Source: Lunularia cruciata
Taxonomy: Eukaryota > Streptophyta > Marchantiopsida > Lunulariales > Lunulariaceae
DNA length: 64,000 nt
Reading direction: 5' to 3'
Assembly (NCBI GenBank): GCA_948567375.1
Contig: OX419761.1
Coordinates: 55,182,501-55,246,500 of the forward strand
In this document: in pieces, positions 20,401 through 31,400 of the stretch
How positions within the stretch are numbered: position 1 is the stretch's first letter
Layout of the letters: the number at the start of each line of letters is the position of its first letter
The notes under the pieces: generated by a model
Told to the model about the DNA's origin: nothing
Databases searched by the model: none
The model's input: only the letters and a program-made list of their open reading frames with translations
Translations under genes and position numbers: made by a program

Positions 20401-23400
20401 ATCTAGGAGAAACAAGTTTGTCGGAAGAGGAGGACAAATCCAAAGACTCATCATCTTTGTCCTCCGACAAATTCGAAGACAAAGTCCAAGTTAATTACTT
20501 GGAATGCTATGAGGTGGATGTTGAAGACGAAGATCCATATGACCTTGCCTTGGGTGAACCTGACTTGGAGGAAGGGGGTTTGATGGCCGCTTGCCTCAGG
20601 TTAAGTCGAGTAAGCCACGTTGAAGGAGTCATCAACCCCGATGACTGTCAAGATGTTTTATTAACTGAAGGAAAAACTTTAAAAATTTTGAAGACAGTTA
20701 CTCCGGAGGAGTTGGCAGGATACACTGCCCTGTTTATAGAATTCTAGGATGTATTTGCCTGGTCAATTGATCAAATGCCGGGTATTCTACAAGAATTCGG
20801 AGAACACCGGATTGATCTGGTTGAAGGTGCAGTTCCGGTTTGGCAGCGACAATACCGCTTGAACCCAAAGTACTCGCTTTTGGTGAAAGATAAAATTGAC
20901 AAGTACTTAGGAGCCAGAATCATCTTCCCTGTCTTAAGCAATGAATGGGTCTCCCCCATTGTCATTGTCCCAAAGAAGAAAATAGGGAAGATCCGAGTGT
21001 GCCAAGACTTTTGGAAGTTGAACGCAATCACGAGGAAATGTCATCATCCTTTGCCTTTTACCAATACAATTTTAGATCAGGTAGCTGGGCATCCTTGTTA
21101 TAGTTTTCTTGATGGATTTTTAGGGTACAATCAAGTATCCATTCAAGAAGAAGACAAGGATGAAACTACATTCACAACCGATTGGGGCACTTTTGCTTAC
21201 AATCAAATGCCCTTTGGGTTGTGTAATGCTCCCGCTACTTTCCAGCGGATGATGAATTCAATCTTCAAAGATTTTTTGCGTAAATTTGTGGAAGTCTTCA
21301 TTGATGATTTTTGCGTGTTTGGACGAAGAGAGGTACATATAGATTATCTTCGCCAAACGTTTGAAAGGTGTCATTTTGCCGGCTTGTCATTACACTCGAA
21401 GAAATGCTTCTTCGCAATGAAGGAGGGAATTCTTCTGGGGCATCGTGTGTCAAGCCGAGGTATTGAAGTTGATGTTGAGAAGGTCAAGATAATCGCAGCT
21501 TTGGAATCCTCGAAGAACATCAGGGAGCTGAAAGCCTTCTTAGAACATGTCGGATATTACAGACGCTTTGTGTCAAACTATGCAGTACTTGCTACGCCAC
21601 TTACAAAGCTTCTGAAGAAATCCAAAGACTATCTGTGGGAAGCAAATCAAGAAGAAGCTTTCCAGGTATTGAAGAAAAAGCTGGTTGAAGCACCAGTTAT
21701 GAGGGCCTTGTATTGGGACGTCCCTTTTCATGTATATGTGGACACTTTGTCCATGGCCATCGGAGCCGTCTTAAGTCAGAAGGACAAGAAGAAGAAGGAC
21801 TACCCGGTGTATTATGCCAGCCGACAACTTTCAGTCTTTGAAAAGAATTATTCGACGATTGAAAGAGAAGCACTCGGAATGGTGTATGCTTGCAAGAAAT
21901 TTTGTCATTATTTGTTGGGGTATGAGTTTGTCTTCTATGTGGACCATTACGCATTGTAACATTTGGTCAAGAAGGCAGATTTATCGAGACGAATTGCAAG
22001 ATGGATCTTGTTGTTACAAGAGTTCACGTATACTGTACAAGTAAGGAAGGGAGCTTTGCATTCAAATGCAGACTTCTTGTCCAGGTTAGAAACTCAAGAC
22101 CATGAGTGGGAAATTGACGATCGGTTCCCTGACAAAGAGTTGTATCACTTATCAGCAATGCAAAGTACGAGGTATGCAACTGAATATAATTATCTGAATA
22201 CTCTCCATTGTCCTGAGGGGATGGACCCGGAACAGCGGGCAGTCTTTCTCAGGAAAATGGGGTTGTACCAACTTAAACACAATATTTTATTTAAGATGGG
22301 CAAAGACAAAGTACTTCGGCAATGCTTGGAGTCATACGAAGTAGGAGGAGTGATTGAATCTTTACATTCCAAAGCATCGGGAGGACACAATGCTCTGAAG
22401 AATACTGTAAAGAAAATTCTTTCGGCAGGGTATTGGTGGCCTACAATGTACAAGGACGTGCATGCTCATATCCAAAGCTGTGATGCTTGTCAGAGAACAG
22501 GGAAGCCGACGGCTACTTCTCAATGGCCTTTCAGACCAATTTTGCCTTTGGCCCCATTCGAGAAATGGGGAATTGAATTTGTGGATCCCATTCAACCAAT
22601 GACCTGAGTCACAAGAAAGCACTACATTTTGGTTTGCACTGACTATGCTACCAAGATGGTTGAAGCGGAAGCAACTTGCAGAGATGATGTTGAAACTGTG
22701 GCGGAATTTTTCTTTTGAAACATCATCTCCCAATATGGGTGTCCTTTAGAATTGGTCAATGACCGAGGAACACATTTTTTGAACTCTATAATGGAGGCAC
22801 TAACCAAGTACTTTCAGATTAAGCATCGGAAGATGGCTCCTTACAACCCAAAAGCAAATGGCCTAACGGAAAAAGTGAATGGATTACTTTGTAAAATTTT
22901 GAATAAGGTGACTGTCAATTATGCCTATGACTGGGATACAAAATTACCAGCCGCATTGTGGGCATATCGAACAATAGAGAAGATTACAACCAAACAAACT
23001 CCATACTTCTTGACATATGGCTTGCATCCCATACTGCCAGTTGAATTTGAGGTTCTGACATATCGGGTTCTTTGCGAAGAACAAATGTCAAAAGAAGAAA
23101 GTCAGGATCTTTGGATTCATCAACTGATGTGGTTAGAAGAGAAAAGAGATAATGCAATGCAAACCACAAAAGAAGTACAAGCATAGAGGAAAGTTAGGCA
23201 TGATAAGAGAATCAAGCCTGTGATTGTACAAGAAGGGGATTTGGTTTTGTTATATGACAATCGCCAAATATTTTTTCCACGCAAGTTGCATTTGAGATGG
23301 ATGGGTCCCTATTGAGTTCTTCATCTTTACAAAAATGGGTCCATGCAGCTCGTAGACTTGGAAGGTAATCCTTTTGCCACTCAAGTAAATGGGTGGAGAG

Positions 23401-23477
23401 TTTGGAGATATTGGACCATAGACTTGGAAGTTTCTAAAACACCCGAGGTCTATGTTTGCGGGGACGCTCACATTTGA
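17407..23477 (+). pseudogene. gag-pol: A1 gag-pol polyprotein (single ancestral frame), broken
   Basis: One frame of about 2,020 codons encodes gag, protease, RT, RNase H and integrase. It has one 1-nt deletion near 18781 and about a dozen stops. Gag: ATG at 17407; capsid with LRDYSERFMALLNRVP; three knuckles, CTAYGKSGHANTEC (second Cys lost), YYNCGSMGHWSPNC (first Cys lost) and CGNCKGSGHTCIQC (intact). Protease: IDSGFGVNVM, catalytic DSG at 20058-20066. RT: KIRVCQDFWKLNA, FGLCNAPATFQRMM, FIDDFCVFG. RNase H: VYVDTLSMAIGAVLSQ. Integrase: HHCC finger (SGGH...CDACQ), Asp at 22641, NDRG near 22758, Glu codon 22869-22871 (NGLTEK). The stop at 23475-23477 touches the polypurine tract. Many stops look like C-to-T changes: TAG at 20745 and TAA at 21957 are Gln codons in A5. 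Confidence 0.93.
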
Positions 23478-23486
23478 AGGAGGGGG
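23476..23486 (+). other. A1 polypurine tract
   Basis: GAAGGAGGGGG, then TA, then the 3' LTR at 23489. The gag-pol TGA (23475-23477) overlaps its first bases, so no room is left for another gene between pol and LTR. The minus-strand equivalent in A5 is GAGGAGGGGGG at 53862-53872. Confidence 0.9.
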
Positions 23487-23488
23487 TA

Positions 23489-26400
23489 TGTGGTGCCCAC
23501 ATTTTTTGTTTTTCTCAAAATAAAGGAGAAGAAGTGTATAGAGAAGCTGGATTGCACTTGTATGGCCAAAGAAGGCAAAGAAAAGAGTCTTCGGGATGAA
23601 CCCCAAAGTAAAGTGACTTCGGGTCATAAGGCGAAGTACTTAGAAATGCCTTGTCAGCATACAACCCAAAGTAAATTGTCTTTGTATGGGGGGAGCTCGA
23701 CCCAAGTCAAAGACAGTCTAACAACCTTTTGTCAAGGCGAGAAATTCAAGAAGGGGCCGTTTTAAAACAGGCGGCCCATACGCGCGAAGGTTGATTGACA
23801 GTGACAGGTGCATGCCGAAGGTGTGATTTCTTGGTTGAAACTCAAAGCAACAAAAGACAAAGAAGCGCAACTCTATAAAAATCAAAACTGCAACGACGAA
23901 ATGTCAAGTAATTTTCCTTTGCCGCTAAGAAGTCATCTTGTAGCTGATCGGGGAAAGGGAAATAGAGTTGGTATCGTGTTAGTGCGCAAGGGCAAAGTCA
24001 CGAGAGTGAAATTGAGAGAAAGTGAGAAGGTAGAAGAGATGGGAGGAGGGAAGAAGAACTTCAAATTTGCACTAAGAAATCATGCGATTCGGAGGTTAGA
24101 TATGATAGCGAGGACCAAAGTCTTGAGCCGACTTTGGATCACCTTTCTGGCATGGAACTAGAATGTAAGTTTTCTAGGATTCATGACAGAAATCATGGAG
24201 AGTAAGTGTCTTGATGGACCCAAGGAAGAGGGGAAGAGAGGAAATCCGGCTCGCTGGACAAAGTTGGATTGGAGACTTGTACTCGGGAAGGAAGCAGGCT
24301 CGGAGCAGGGAGCCACGTTCTTGGGAAAGGGAGAGATAGCCTAGGAAACTCAGGAGGTGAGAGATGCCTTCACGTCAAAATGGACAAAGAATGGGTACAA
24401 GGTTGAGAGCTACAAAGACCCGGTGAAGAGAGGGATGGTGAGTGCTCTGATAGCTATCCTGAAGCGTGAGATAACCACTTATGTGATGAAACACCAAGCG
24501 GTGTTCTTCCATAAGTTGTTGCATGAGAACCAATCAATTGGGCGAGGTGTTTTCATAGGAGAACAAGGCAGATGGTGTGGAATTTACGGGATAAGTCACC
24601 TCCACACTACATTGTGCCGTTTGCACACTTCTACCTCGGGCTCAACTTGCTGAACTCGGCAGAGCGGACTCGGATGTTGTCGCATTTCTATCCAGATGTT
24701 TGAAAGGAGGTCGATGTCAAGGAGCAGCAGTACATCTTGCAAATCAGAAGCACCGATGACTACTACGCAAAGATAGGGAAGAACGTGGAGGTCGCAATGA
24801 GAACCTGGACGAAGAAGAGAGGTCGGCAAGGTGAAGCCAAAGAAAGCAAGAAACCTCGGAAGATGCAGAGAAGTAACCCGAGGCAAAGTATGGTGGTGAT
24901 TGAGTCGGAGGATGAAGACTCAGAAGGAGATGCCGAGCTCAAAACTGAAGACTCAGAACAGGAGGAGGAGCCTAAGCTAACATTGCAGAGTGGAGGTACG
25001 AGCAGCGAGAGTGATGAAGGTGGAGAGATGATATCGGCACCAACGGCTGAAGAATACAAAGAAGAAGTTCAAGCCGAGTTGGAAGCCGAAGACAAGTAAA
25101 GTGAAGGAAGAGGTTAGAGAAAGCTCAGGAAGTGAGGCATCGATTCCGATACAAAGACTGCAGAGAAGAAGGCAAGTATGGGGAGAACACAAAGTGAGAA
25201 GAGAGACCACTCTGTGGGAAGAAGTAGTTGCCAATGATGGAGTGGATTACTTCCGAGAGATCGTGTGCCCATTGTTGGTGAAGTTGGAGCACAAGAAGAA
25301 GGAGATGCAGTCAACTTGTCCAGAGGTAAAGACTATATTGTAGGTATTGGCAAGATTAGAAGAAGAGAACTCGGAGTTGAAGAAGAGTGTAACCCAAGGT
25401 GAGGAGGAAAGGGAAGTATTGTGAGCGGAGGCAGTAGAGAGAAGTCAGGTAATTGAAGACCTGAAGAGGGAAGTGAGCTATCGAGAGGAGCTTGTGAAGA
25501 AAAGTGACATAGCAAGGGAGAGACAAGTAGCTGAATACGAGATCTTGAAGCAGCAATTTGCTTATTCAAGAGTAGAAGTTATCCATGCTATGGCGAGAGT
25601 AGCAGCAAAGGATCAAGAGCTTGATAGAGTGATGGAGAGTATGGAAGAGAAAAAGCAACTCTGGCAATGAGAGTCGGCGGTGCAATACAAAGAAGAAGAC
25701 TAATTACGAGAATTACTTCGTAATCAAGAGGAGAAGGTAGTTCAAAAGGAGAAGGAGAAGGAGACGGTGAAAGCCAAATTTGAGGAAAAATTGGCAATGT
25801 ATAGAGAGGACTAGCTTGCAGATCGGGAATGAGAAAGGAAGACAAGATTGGAGCCGATAAAGGAAATTTTCCTCCAGATGAATGCCATGTTGCGTACAGA
25901 AGCCAGCGTTCAAATTGAAGAAGCAAGACTGCACAATTTGAAGTTAGTCGTGTAGGAGACGAGGCAAAGACATGCAAAAGACACCGAGATGAACACCTTG
26001 TTGATCAAATTGAGAACTCGTGTAGATAGGAAGATATTAGAGGTAGAAGATAACATTTCAATTAGATTAGACTTAGTGAAAATAGAGCTAGAAAAACTTC
26101 GGAAAGATGTTGAAGCAAAACCTGAAGTAGATAACATAGGAGTCCAAATGTCTTCGGAATTACCGATGGACACATTAGAGAAGAGTGGGTTGGGAGATAA
26201 GGAGTTAGATAGATTACTCACTAGTGGAATTTCAGATCAGGAAAGAGAATTGCTGGATCTGGTAGAAGAAGTGGAAGATGTGAAACCCAAGGATAGAATA
26301 TTAGGAAGTAAAGTTACTTCGGGTTTGGGTTTGAAAGCCGAGTGTGAATTTGTGACAAGATTGTGAATTTGTGACAAGATTGCGAGTCAGTGCTTGTTAC

Positions 26401-26562
26401 TCTCTTCTGGGTGTGGTTTCTACCTGAGAGATTAAAGACGCAACCAAGAAGAACTACATGTTACTGTTTGACTTTGTATTTGGACATTTCTGACTTGTAT
26501 CTCTGCGAGAACGAACTTTCTTACCCGATTACCGCAAAAGTGATATTTGCCGGGTTGTCACA
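23489..26562 (+). repeat. A1 3' LTR (3,074 bp, internally deleted)
   Basis: It starts TGTGGTGCCCACATTTTTTG and ends GCCGGGTTGTCACA, followed by the AACTC duplication. It is about 700 bp shorter than the 5' LTR: the sequence jumps from the end of the LTR gene (GLKAE) straight to the region near the LTR 3' end. A 19-bp sequence starting TGTGAATTTGTG is present twice in tandem at the junction (26343-26361 and 26362-26380). The deletion removed the TATTTAAG box. Confidence 0.92.
23901..26342 (+). pseudogene. LTR-borne ORF in A1 3' LTR
   Basis: ATG at 23901 is 27 nt from TATAAAA (23874-23880). Blocks: 23901-24161 N-terminus; about 24357-24720 globular region with a frameshift near 24520; 24737-25099 linker with acidic DSEGDAELKTEDSEQEEEPK; 25101-25670 and 25740-26340 coiled coil. 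The C-terminal tail is cut at GLKAE by the LTR deletion and then runs into ECEFVTRL. Compared with the 5' LTR copy, each has private stops, so both decayed after insertion. Confidence 0.8.
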
Positions 26563-26567
26563 AACTC
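26563..26567. repeat. Target-site duplication of A1, right copy (AACTC)
   Basis: AACTC follows the last base of the A1 3' LTR and is identical to 13539-13543. A2 gag sequence (capsid, minus strand) continues from here. Confidence 0.95.
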
Positions 26568-27537
26568 GGTTTAGTAGTGCCATGAACCGCTCAGAGTAGT
26601 CTCTCAACTTCTCCTTCTTGCCTCGGTCTAAATCATTGAGTGCCGCAAAGACACTTGTGTCATAATCAACCTCCCGGAATTGTTCTTGGAAGTTGTTTCT
26701 CAAGTCTGCCCAGTCCGCTGGTACAAACCCCTTTTGGGTCACATGGATGTACTACCTCCGAGCTTTCTTTTGGAGCAGACTTGGGAAAATTCTCAAGCAA
26801 TCCGTGAAGTCATGCTCCTTGTTAGCAAAGGAGATGACTTTGAATTCTTCAATGAACTCATTAGGGTCTTCATCTTGTTTTGTCCTCTTGTACTTCTGAT
26901 AGGCGTGTCGGGTGACAGGCAACAAACTCATTGTTTGATGCACTAGGATCGGTTGAGGTAGTGTTGAACTTGACGGAATTGAAGGATTGGCTGGTATCAA
27001 CACCGTGTTGTTAGCCTAGGGGTTCCAATTTGTCAAATTCAAGGTAGGGTCTTCTTCAACAATTTTTGCTATGAGGGTGTCGACTTCAACCCAAGTGGAA
27101 AATTTTGGATCAACACCTTTGATTGGTTCTTCAAAATTCCTTTGGGACAACCGAGGAATCATTCATAGAAGATGTTGACACTCTTCTTCCGTAAGTGTTT
27201 GTGCTGTCTTTTCTTGAACAAAGTTCTTCAAGGACACGACTTCCTTTACAGCTCTAGGGGAAGTTGGTGTACTAGGCCGCAATGCATATGTTTGGCCACT
27301 CAAGTCTTTCTTCTTCTTGGAAGACGAGGGAGATGTGAAGTAGCCTTGCCAACCGCCTTTGTGTTTCTTGTGATCAAGTTCTTGCAGGGCTTCTTGCACT
27401 TTGTGAAGGAGTTGAAAGTCCAACGCCTCTTGTTTAGTTTTGTCAACAGTGGATGGGACATTCAGACATTTGTCTTCTTCGCGCTGAAGTGCTTGTTTTC
27501 GAGCTTGCTCTTCCCGTTGTTCTCTCAATGCAGACAT
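26568..27537 (-). pseudogene. gag: Element A2 gag, N-terminal part
   Basis: Starts at ATG 27537 (MSALREQREEQARKQ). It contains DFQLLHKVQEALQELDHKK, GGWQGYFTSPSSSKKKK and SLKNFVQEKTAQTLTEEECQ, then continues in broken frames to the capsid (YSERFMALLNRV) at the A1 insertion point. The TAG at 26752-26754 is at the same capsid position as the A1 TAG at 18190-18192, where the context (KKA..*Y.HVTQKGF) suggests an ancestral Trp. The remaining gag is at 12950-13543. Confidence 0.85.
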
Positions 27538-27600
27538 TCATATTGCGTTGATACCCAGTTTCAAATTTGGCTTTGTATTCTTCCACTTCTGAGATTTGTA

Positions 27601-27618
27601 TTCTTGGCAGCGGCACCA
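27601..27618 (-). other. A2 primer binding site (tRNA-Asp type)
   Basis: On the minus strand, TGGTGCCGCTGCCAAGAA follows the LTR end after TGATTTT. It is a decayed version of the tRNA-Asp complement seen in the other copies, and it identifies 27626-31400 as the 5' LTR of A2. Confidence 0.82.
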
Positions 27619-27625
27619 AAAATCA

Positions 27626-30600
27626 TGTGACAACCCGGCAAATATCACTTTTGCAGTAATCAGGTAAGTAAAGTTTGTTCCCGCAAAGATACGAGTCAGA
27701 ATTGGTCAAATACAAAGCAAAGTAACAATTTCAGTTCTTCTTGAGTTCTTCTTTAGTCTCTTAGGTAGAAACCACACCTAGAAGAGAGTAACAAGCACTG
27801 AATCACAGTCTTGTCACAAATTAACACTCCATAATCACAACTCCATCAAATCTTTCCAAACAATCTTGATTGTGATGATTCAAGCTCTCCCAAAAATGGC
27901 ACTTCATTGCAAAATGACTTCGCCTTAGAATTGTGTTCCACTCCTCCACTAAAGGCACAACTTCCTTGATCAAAATTGCTTCACATCAACCTCGTACTAC
28001 ACTCACAAATGCAGAATACTACCAACACTACAATTCCTCTCAGATCTGTCAAGGCATTGCTTTGATTGCACTTCACTCTGGATCAACACACAGAATGAAG
28101 ATCAAGACTGTGGAATCCAACATCCAACAAGCACACTAACTTGCACTTCAAATTTCTTCACACACTCACAAACACAAGTACAACGTTGATACTCAGAATC
28201 AAGCTCAAGCAACAAGCACTGCTTCACAGCACTTAGCTTTATCTATTCTAAGAAATTATGAGCACTGAACAACATGATACTACGAATGCCACTCTTAAGT
28301 AGTGAACAAATTGACAATTCTAACAACTATACCGTTCTACAACAACTTTTCTAACCTGCAGATCCAAAATGACAATGCACCTCTTCATATTTGCCTCTTC
28401 AAATCTCAAAACTGTTACTAATCTGATCTGATGTCTACTTTTTCTTCGGCTTTCAAACCCAAAACCAAAGTAATGTTACTTCCTACTACTCTATCCTTAG
28501 GTTTCACAACTTCTAATTCTTCTACCAGATCCAGCAATTCTCTTTCTTGATCTGAAATTCCACTAGTGGGTAACCTTTCTTATCCTTCATCTCTTGACCC
28601 ACTCTTCTCTAATGTCTCTATTGCTAACTCCAAAGTCATCTGCACTCCTATGTTATCTACTTCGGATTTGGCTCTAACATCTTTCCAAAGTTTTTCTATC
28701 TCTATTTTCACTACGTCTAATCTAATCGCAATATTGTCTTCTACTTCTAAGATCTTCTTGTCTACACAAGTTCTTAAACTAATCAACAAGGCATTCAAAT
28801 CAGTGTCTTTTGCCTGTCTTTGCCTCATCTCCTACACCAACAATTTCAGCTCGTGCAGCCTTGTTTCTTCAATTCAAATGCTGGCCTCTGTTCTCAACAT
28901 CGCGTTCATCCTGAGGACTATCTCCTTGAATGGCTCCAATCTCATCTTCCTCTCTTGCTCTTGATCTGCAAGCCAGTCCTCCCTGTACATTGCCAATTCC
29001 GCTTTGAACTTGGCTTTCCCCGTCTCCTTCTCCTTCTCCTTCTGTACAACCTTCTCCTCCTGATTACGAAGTAACTCTTGTAATCTCTCTTCTTCCCTAT
29101 ACCATGTTGCCAACTCTCTTTGCTAGAGTTGCTTCTTCTCCTTGACACTCTCCATCACCCTATTGAGCTCTTGATCCTTTGCTGCTACTCTCGCCATAGC
29201 ATGGATAACTTCTACTCTTGAATCAGCAAACTGCTGCTTCAAGATCTTGTATCCAGCTACTTGTCTTTCCCTTGCTATGTCACTCTTCTTAACAAGATCT
29301 TTTTGATATCTCACTTCTCTCTTCAGGTTTTCAATTACCTGAGTCCTCACTACTGCCTCCACTCGCAGTACTTCCCTTTCCTCCTCACCTTGGGTTAAAC
29401 TCTTCTTCAACTCCGAGTTCTCTTCTTCTAATCTTGATAACACCTACAAGACAATCTTCACCTTTGGACAAGTCGACTGCATCTCCTTCTTCTTGTACTC
29501 ACGATTCACCAACAATGGACACACGACCTCCCGCAGGTACTTGACTCCATTGCTCGGGGTGACTTCTTCTTGCGTAGCCACTTCTCTTTGCACTTCTTGT
29601 TCATCCGATGCTTGCCTTCTTCTCTCCAGTCTTTGTATTGGAATGGATGCCTCCCTTCTTGAGCTTTCATTCGCTTCTTCTTTCATGTTACTTGGACTTG
29701 CATCGTACTTTGCCTTATGTCTCAAGCAGACTCCTCTCTAAATTGCAATCTTCTCTTCTGCCTCGGGTACTTCATCTTCTAACTTCGTGTTGTCCTCGGC
29801 CTTGATCTCTGCCTGCACTTCTTCTTCTTCCTCAGTAGCAGCTGGCGCCGATGTCATTTCTCCTCCTTCATTGCTGTCACTACTTGTATCTCCACTCTGT
29901 AGTGTTAGCTCGGCCTCCTCCTCGTGTTTTGAGTCTTTGGTCTTGCGCTCGGCATCACCTTCCGAGTCTTCATCTTCCGACTTGATCATCACCATGCCTT
30001 GCCTTGCGTTTCCTCTCCTGGTCCTCTGAGGTTTCATCGTGTCTTTGGCTTCGCCCTGCCAACTTCTCTTCTTTGAGTTTGGAGTACTCACTTTGATCTC
30101 CACATTCTTCCCTGTCTTCTTGTAGTACTCGTCGGTGCTTCTGATTTGCAAGATGTACTGCTGCTCCTCTACATCGACCTCCTTTCTCAAATCAGGATGG
30201 AAATGCGACACCATCTGAGTTTGCTCCGCCGAGTTCAGCAAATTCAACCCAAGGTAGAAATGAGCTACAAATGGCACGATGTAGTGTGGAGGCGATTTAT
30301 CCCGCAGATTCCACACCATTTGTCGCGTTCTCCCATGAAAATAACTCCAATTGATTGGTTCTCTTGCAAACAATTTGTGAAAGAACACCGCTTGGTATTT
30401 CATCACATAGGTTGTTCTCTCTGGCTTCAGGATTGCCATCAGAGCACTCACAATTCCCCTCTTGACAGTATCTTTGTAGCTCTTGACTTTGTACCCATTC
30501 TTTGTCCGTTTTGACAAGAATGCATCTCTCACCTCTTGGGTTTCTTGGGCTATCTCTCCCTTCCCCAAGAACATGGCCCCTTGCTTCGAGCTTGCTTCCT

Positions 30601-31400
30601 TCCCGAGTACCAATCTCCAATCTGACTCTGTCTAGCAAGCCGGATTTCCTCTCTTCCCTTCTTCCTTGGGTCCATCGAGACACTTGCTCTTGATGATCTC
30701 TATCATGAAACCTGGAAAACTCACATTCCAATTCCACGCCAAGAAGGTGATTCAAAGTCGGCTCAAGACTTCAATCCTCACGATCACATCTAACCTCCGA
30801 ATCGCATGATTTCTCATTGTGAATTTGGAGTTCTTCTTCCTCCTCCCATCTCTCTTGCTTTCTCACTATCTCTCGGTTTCACTCTTGCGACTTCTCTCTT
30901 ACACACTAACGCGTTTCCAACTCTATTTCCCTTCCCATGATCACTTGCAAGATGACTTCTCAACGGCAAAGGAAAATTACTCGACATTGCGTCATTGCAA
31001 GTTCAATTTTTTTAGAGTTGCGCTTTCTTTGTCTTTCTTCACTTTGAGTTTCTACCAAGAAAACACACCTCTTGCATGCACCTGTCACTGTCAATCAAAC
31101 TTTGCGCATATGGGCCGCCAGTTTTTGAATGGTCCCTTCTTGAATTTCTCACCCCGACAAAAGGTTGTTAGACTAACTTCACCTTGGGTTGAGCTCCCCC
31201 AATACGAAGACTCCTTACTTCAGGTTGTATGCTGATAGGGCATTTCTAAGAACTTTGCCTTATGATCCAAAGTCACTTTACTTTGGGTTTCATCCCAAAG
31301 ACTCTTTTCTTTGCCTTCTCCGGCCATATAGGCGCAATCCAACTTCTCTATACACTTCTTCTTCTTTATTTTGTAAAAAACAAAAAATGTGGGCACCACA
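27626..31400 (-). repeat. A2 5' LTR (3,775 bp)
   Basis: On the minus strand it starts TGTGGTGCCCACATTTTTTG (31400) and ends GCCGGGTTGTCACA (27626). It has the same length as the A1 5' LTR. It lies beside the tandem-interrupted LTR fragment at 31401, which runs in the opposite direction. Confidence 0.93.
28418..30987 (-). pseudogene. LTR-borne ORF in A2 5' LTR
   Basis: ATG at 30987 and stop at 28418-28420 give the canonical 2,570 bp. The largest open block in the window for this gene's middle part is 29738-30613 (291 codons): TTYVMKYQAVFFHKLF, RTRQMVWNLRDKSPPH, HYIVPFVAHFYLGLNLL, then the basic/acidic linker. Coiled-coil blocks follow at 29123-29443, 28874-29113 and 28580-28828. The TATA box is decayed to TAAAAAA. 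The C-terminus reads EEKVDIRSD. Confidence 0.8.

Larger units (their letters stand above)
13544..26562 (+). mobile_element. Element A1: complete family A Ty3/gypsy retrotransposon
   Basis: Order: 5' LTR (13544-17318, 3,775 bp), primer binding site (17326-17343), gag-pol (17407-23477), polypurine tract (23476-23486), 3' LTR (23489-26562, 3,074 bp with an internal deletion). A perfect AACTC duplication flanks it. It is the only complete element here and the best reference for the family. Over about 300 bp of the LTR gene, the two LTRs differ at roughly 9-10 percent by eye count, mostly transitions, so the insertion is old. The RT and integrase resemble the Tat/Athila branch. There is no chromodomain and no env-like frame after pol. 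Confidence 0.95.
12950..31400 (-). mobile_element. Element A2 (family A), 3'-deleted, interrupted by A1
   Basis: This is a minus-strand element. Its 5' LTR is 27626-31400, its PBS 27601-27618, its gag 26568-27537, then it is interrupted by A1 (13544-26562 plus the duplicated AACTC), and gag continues at 12950-13543. Pol and the 3' LTR are missing, and the left junction also lost about 31 bp of the host LTR, so a deletion removed the 3' end. A2 was inserted into the family A LTR now split into 11500-12949 and 31401-33707. Confidence 0.85.
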
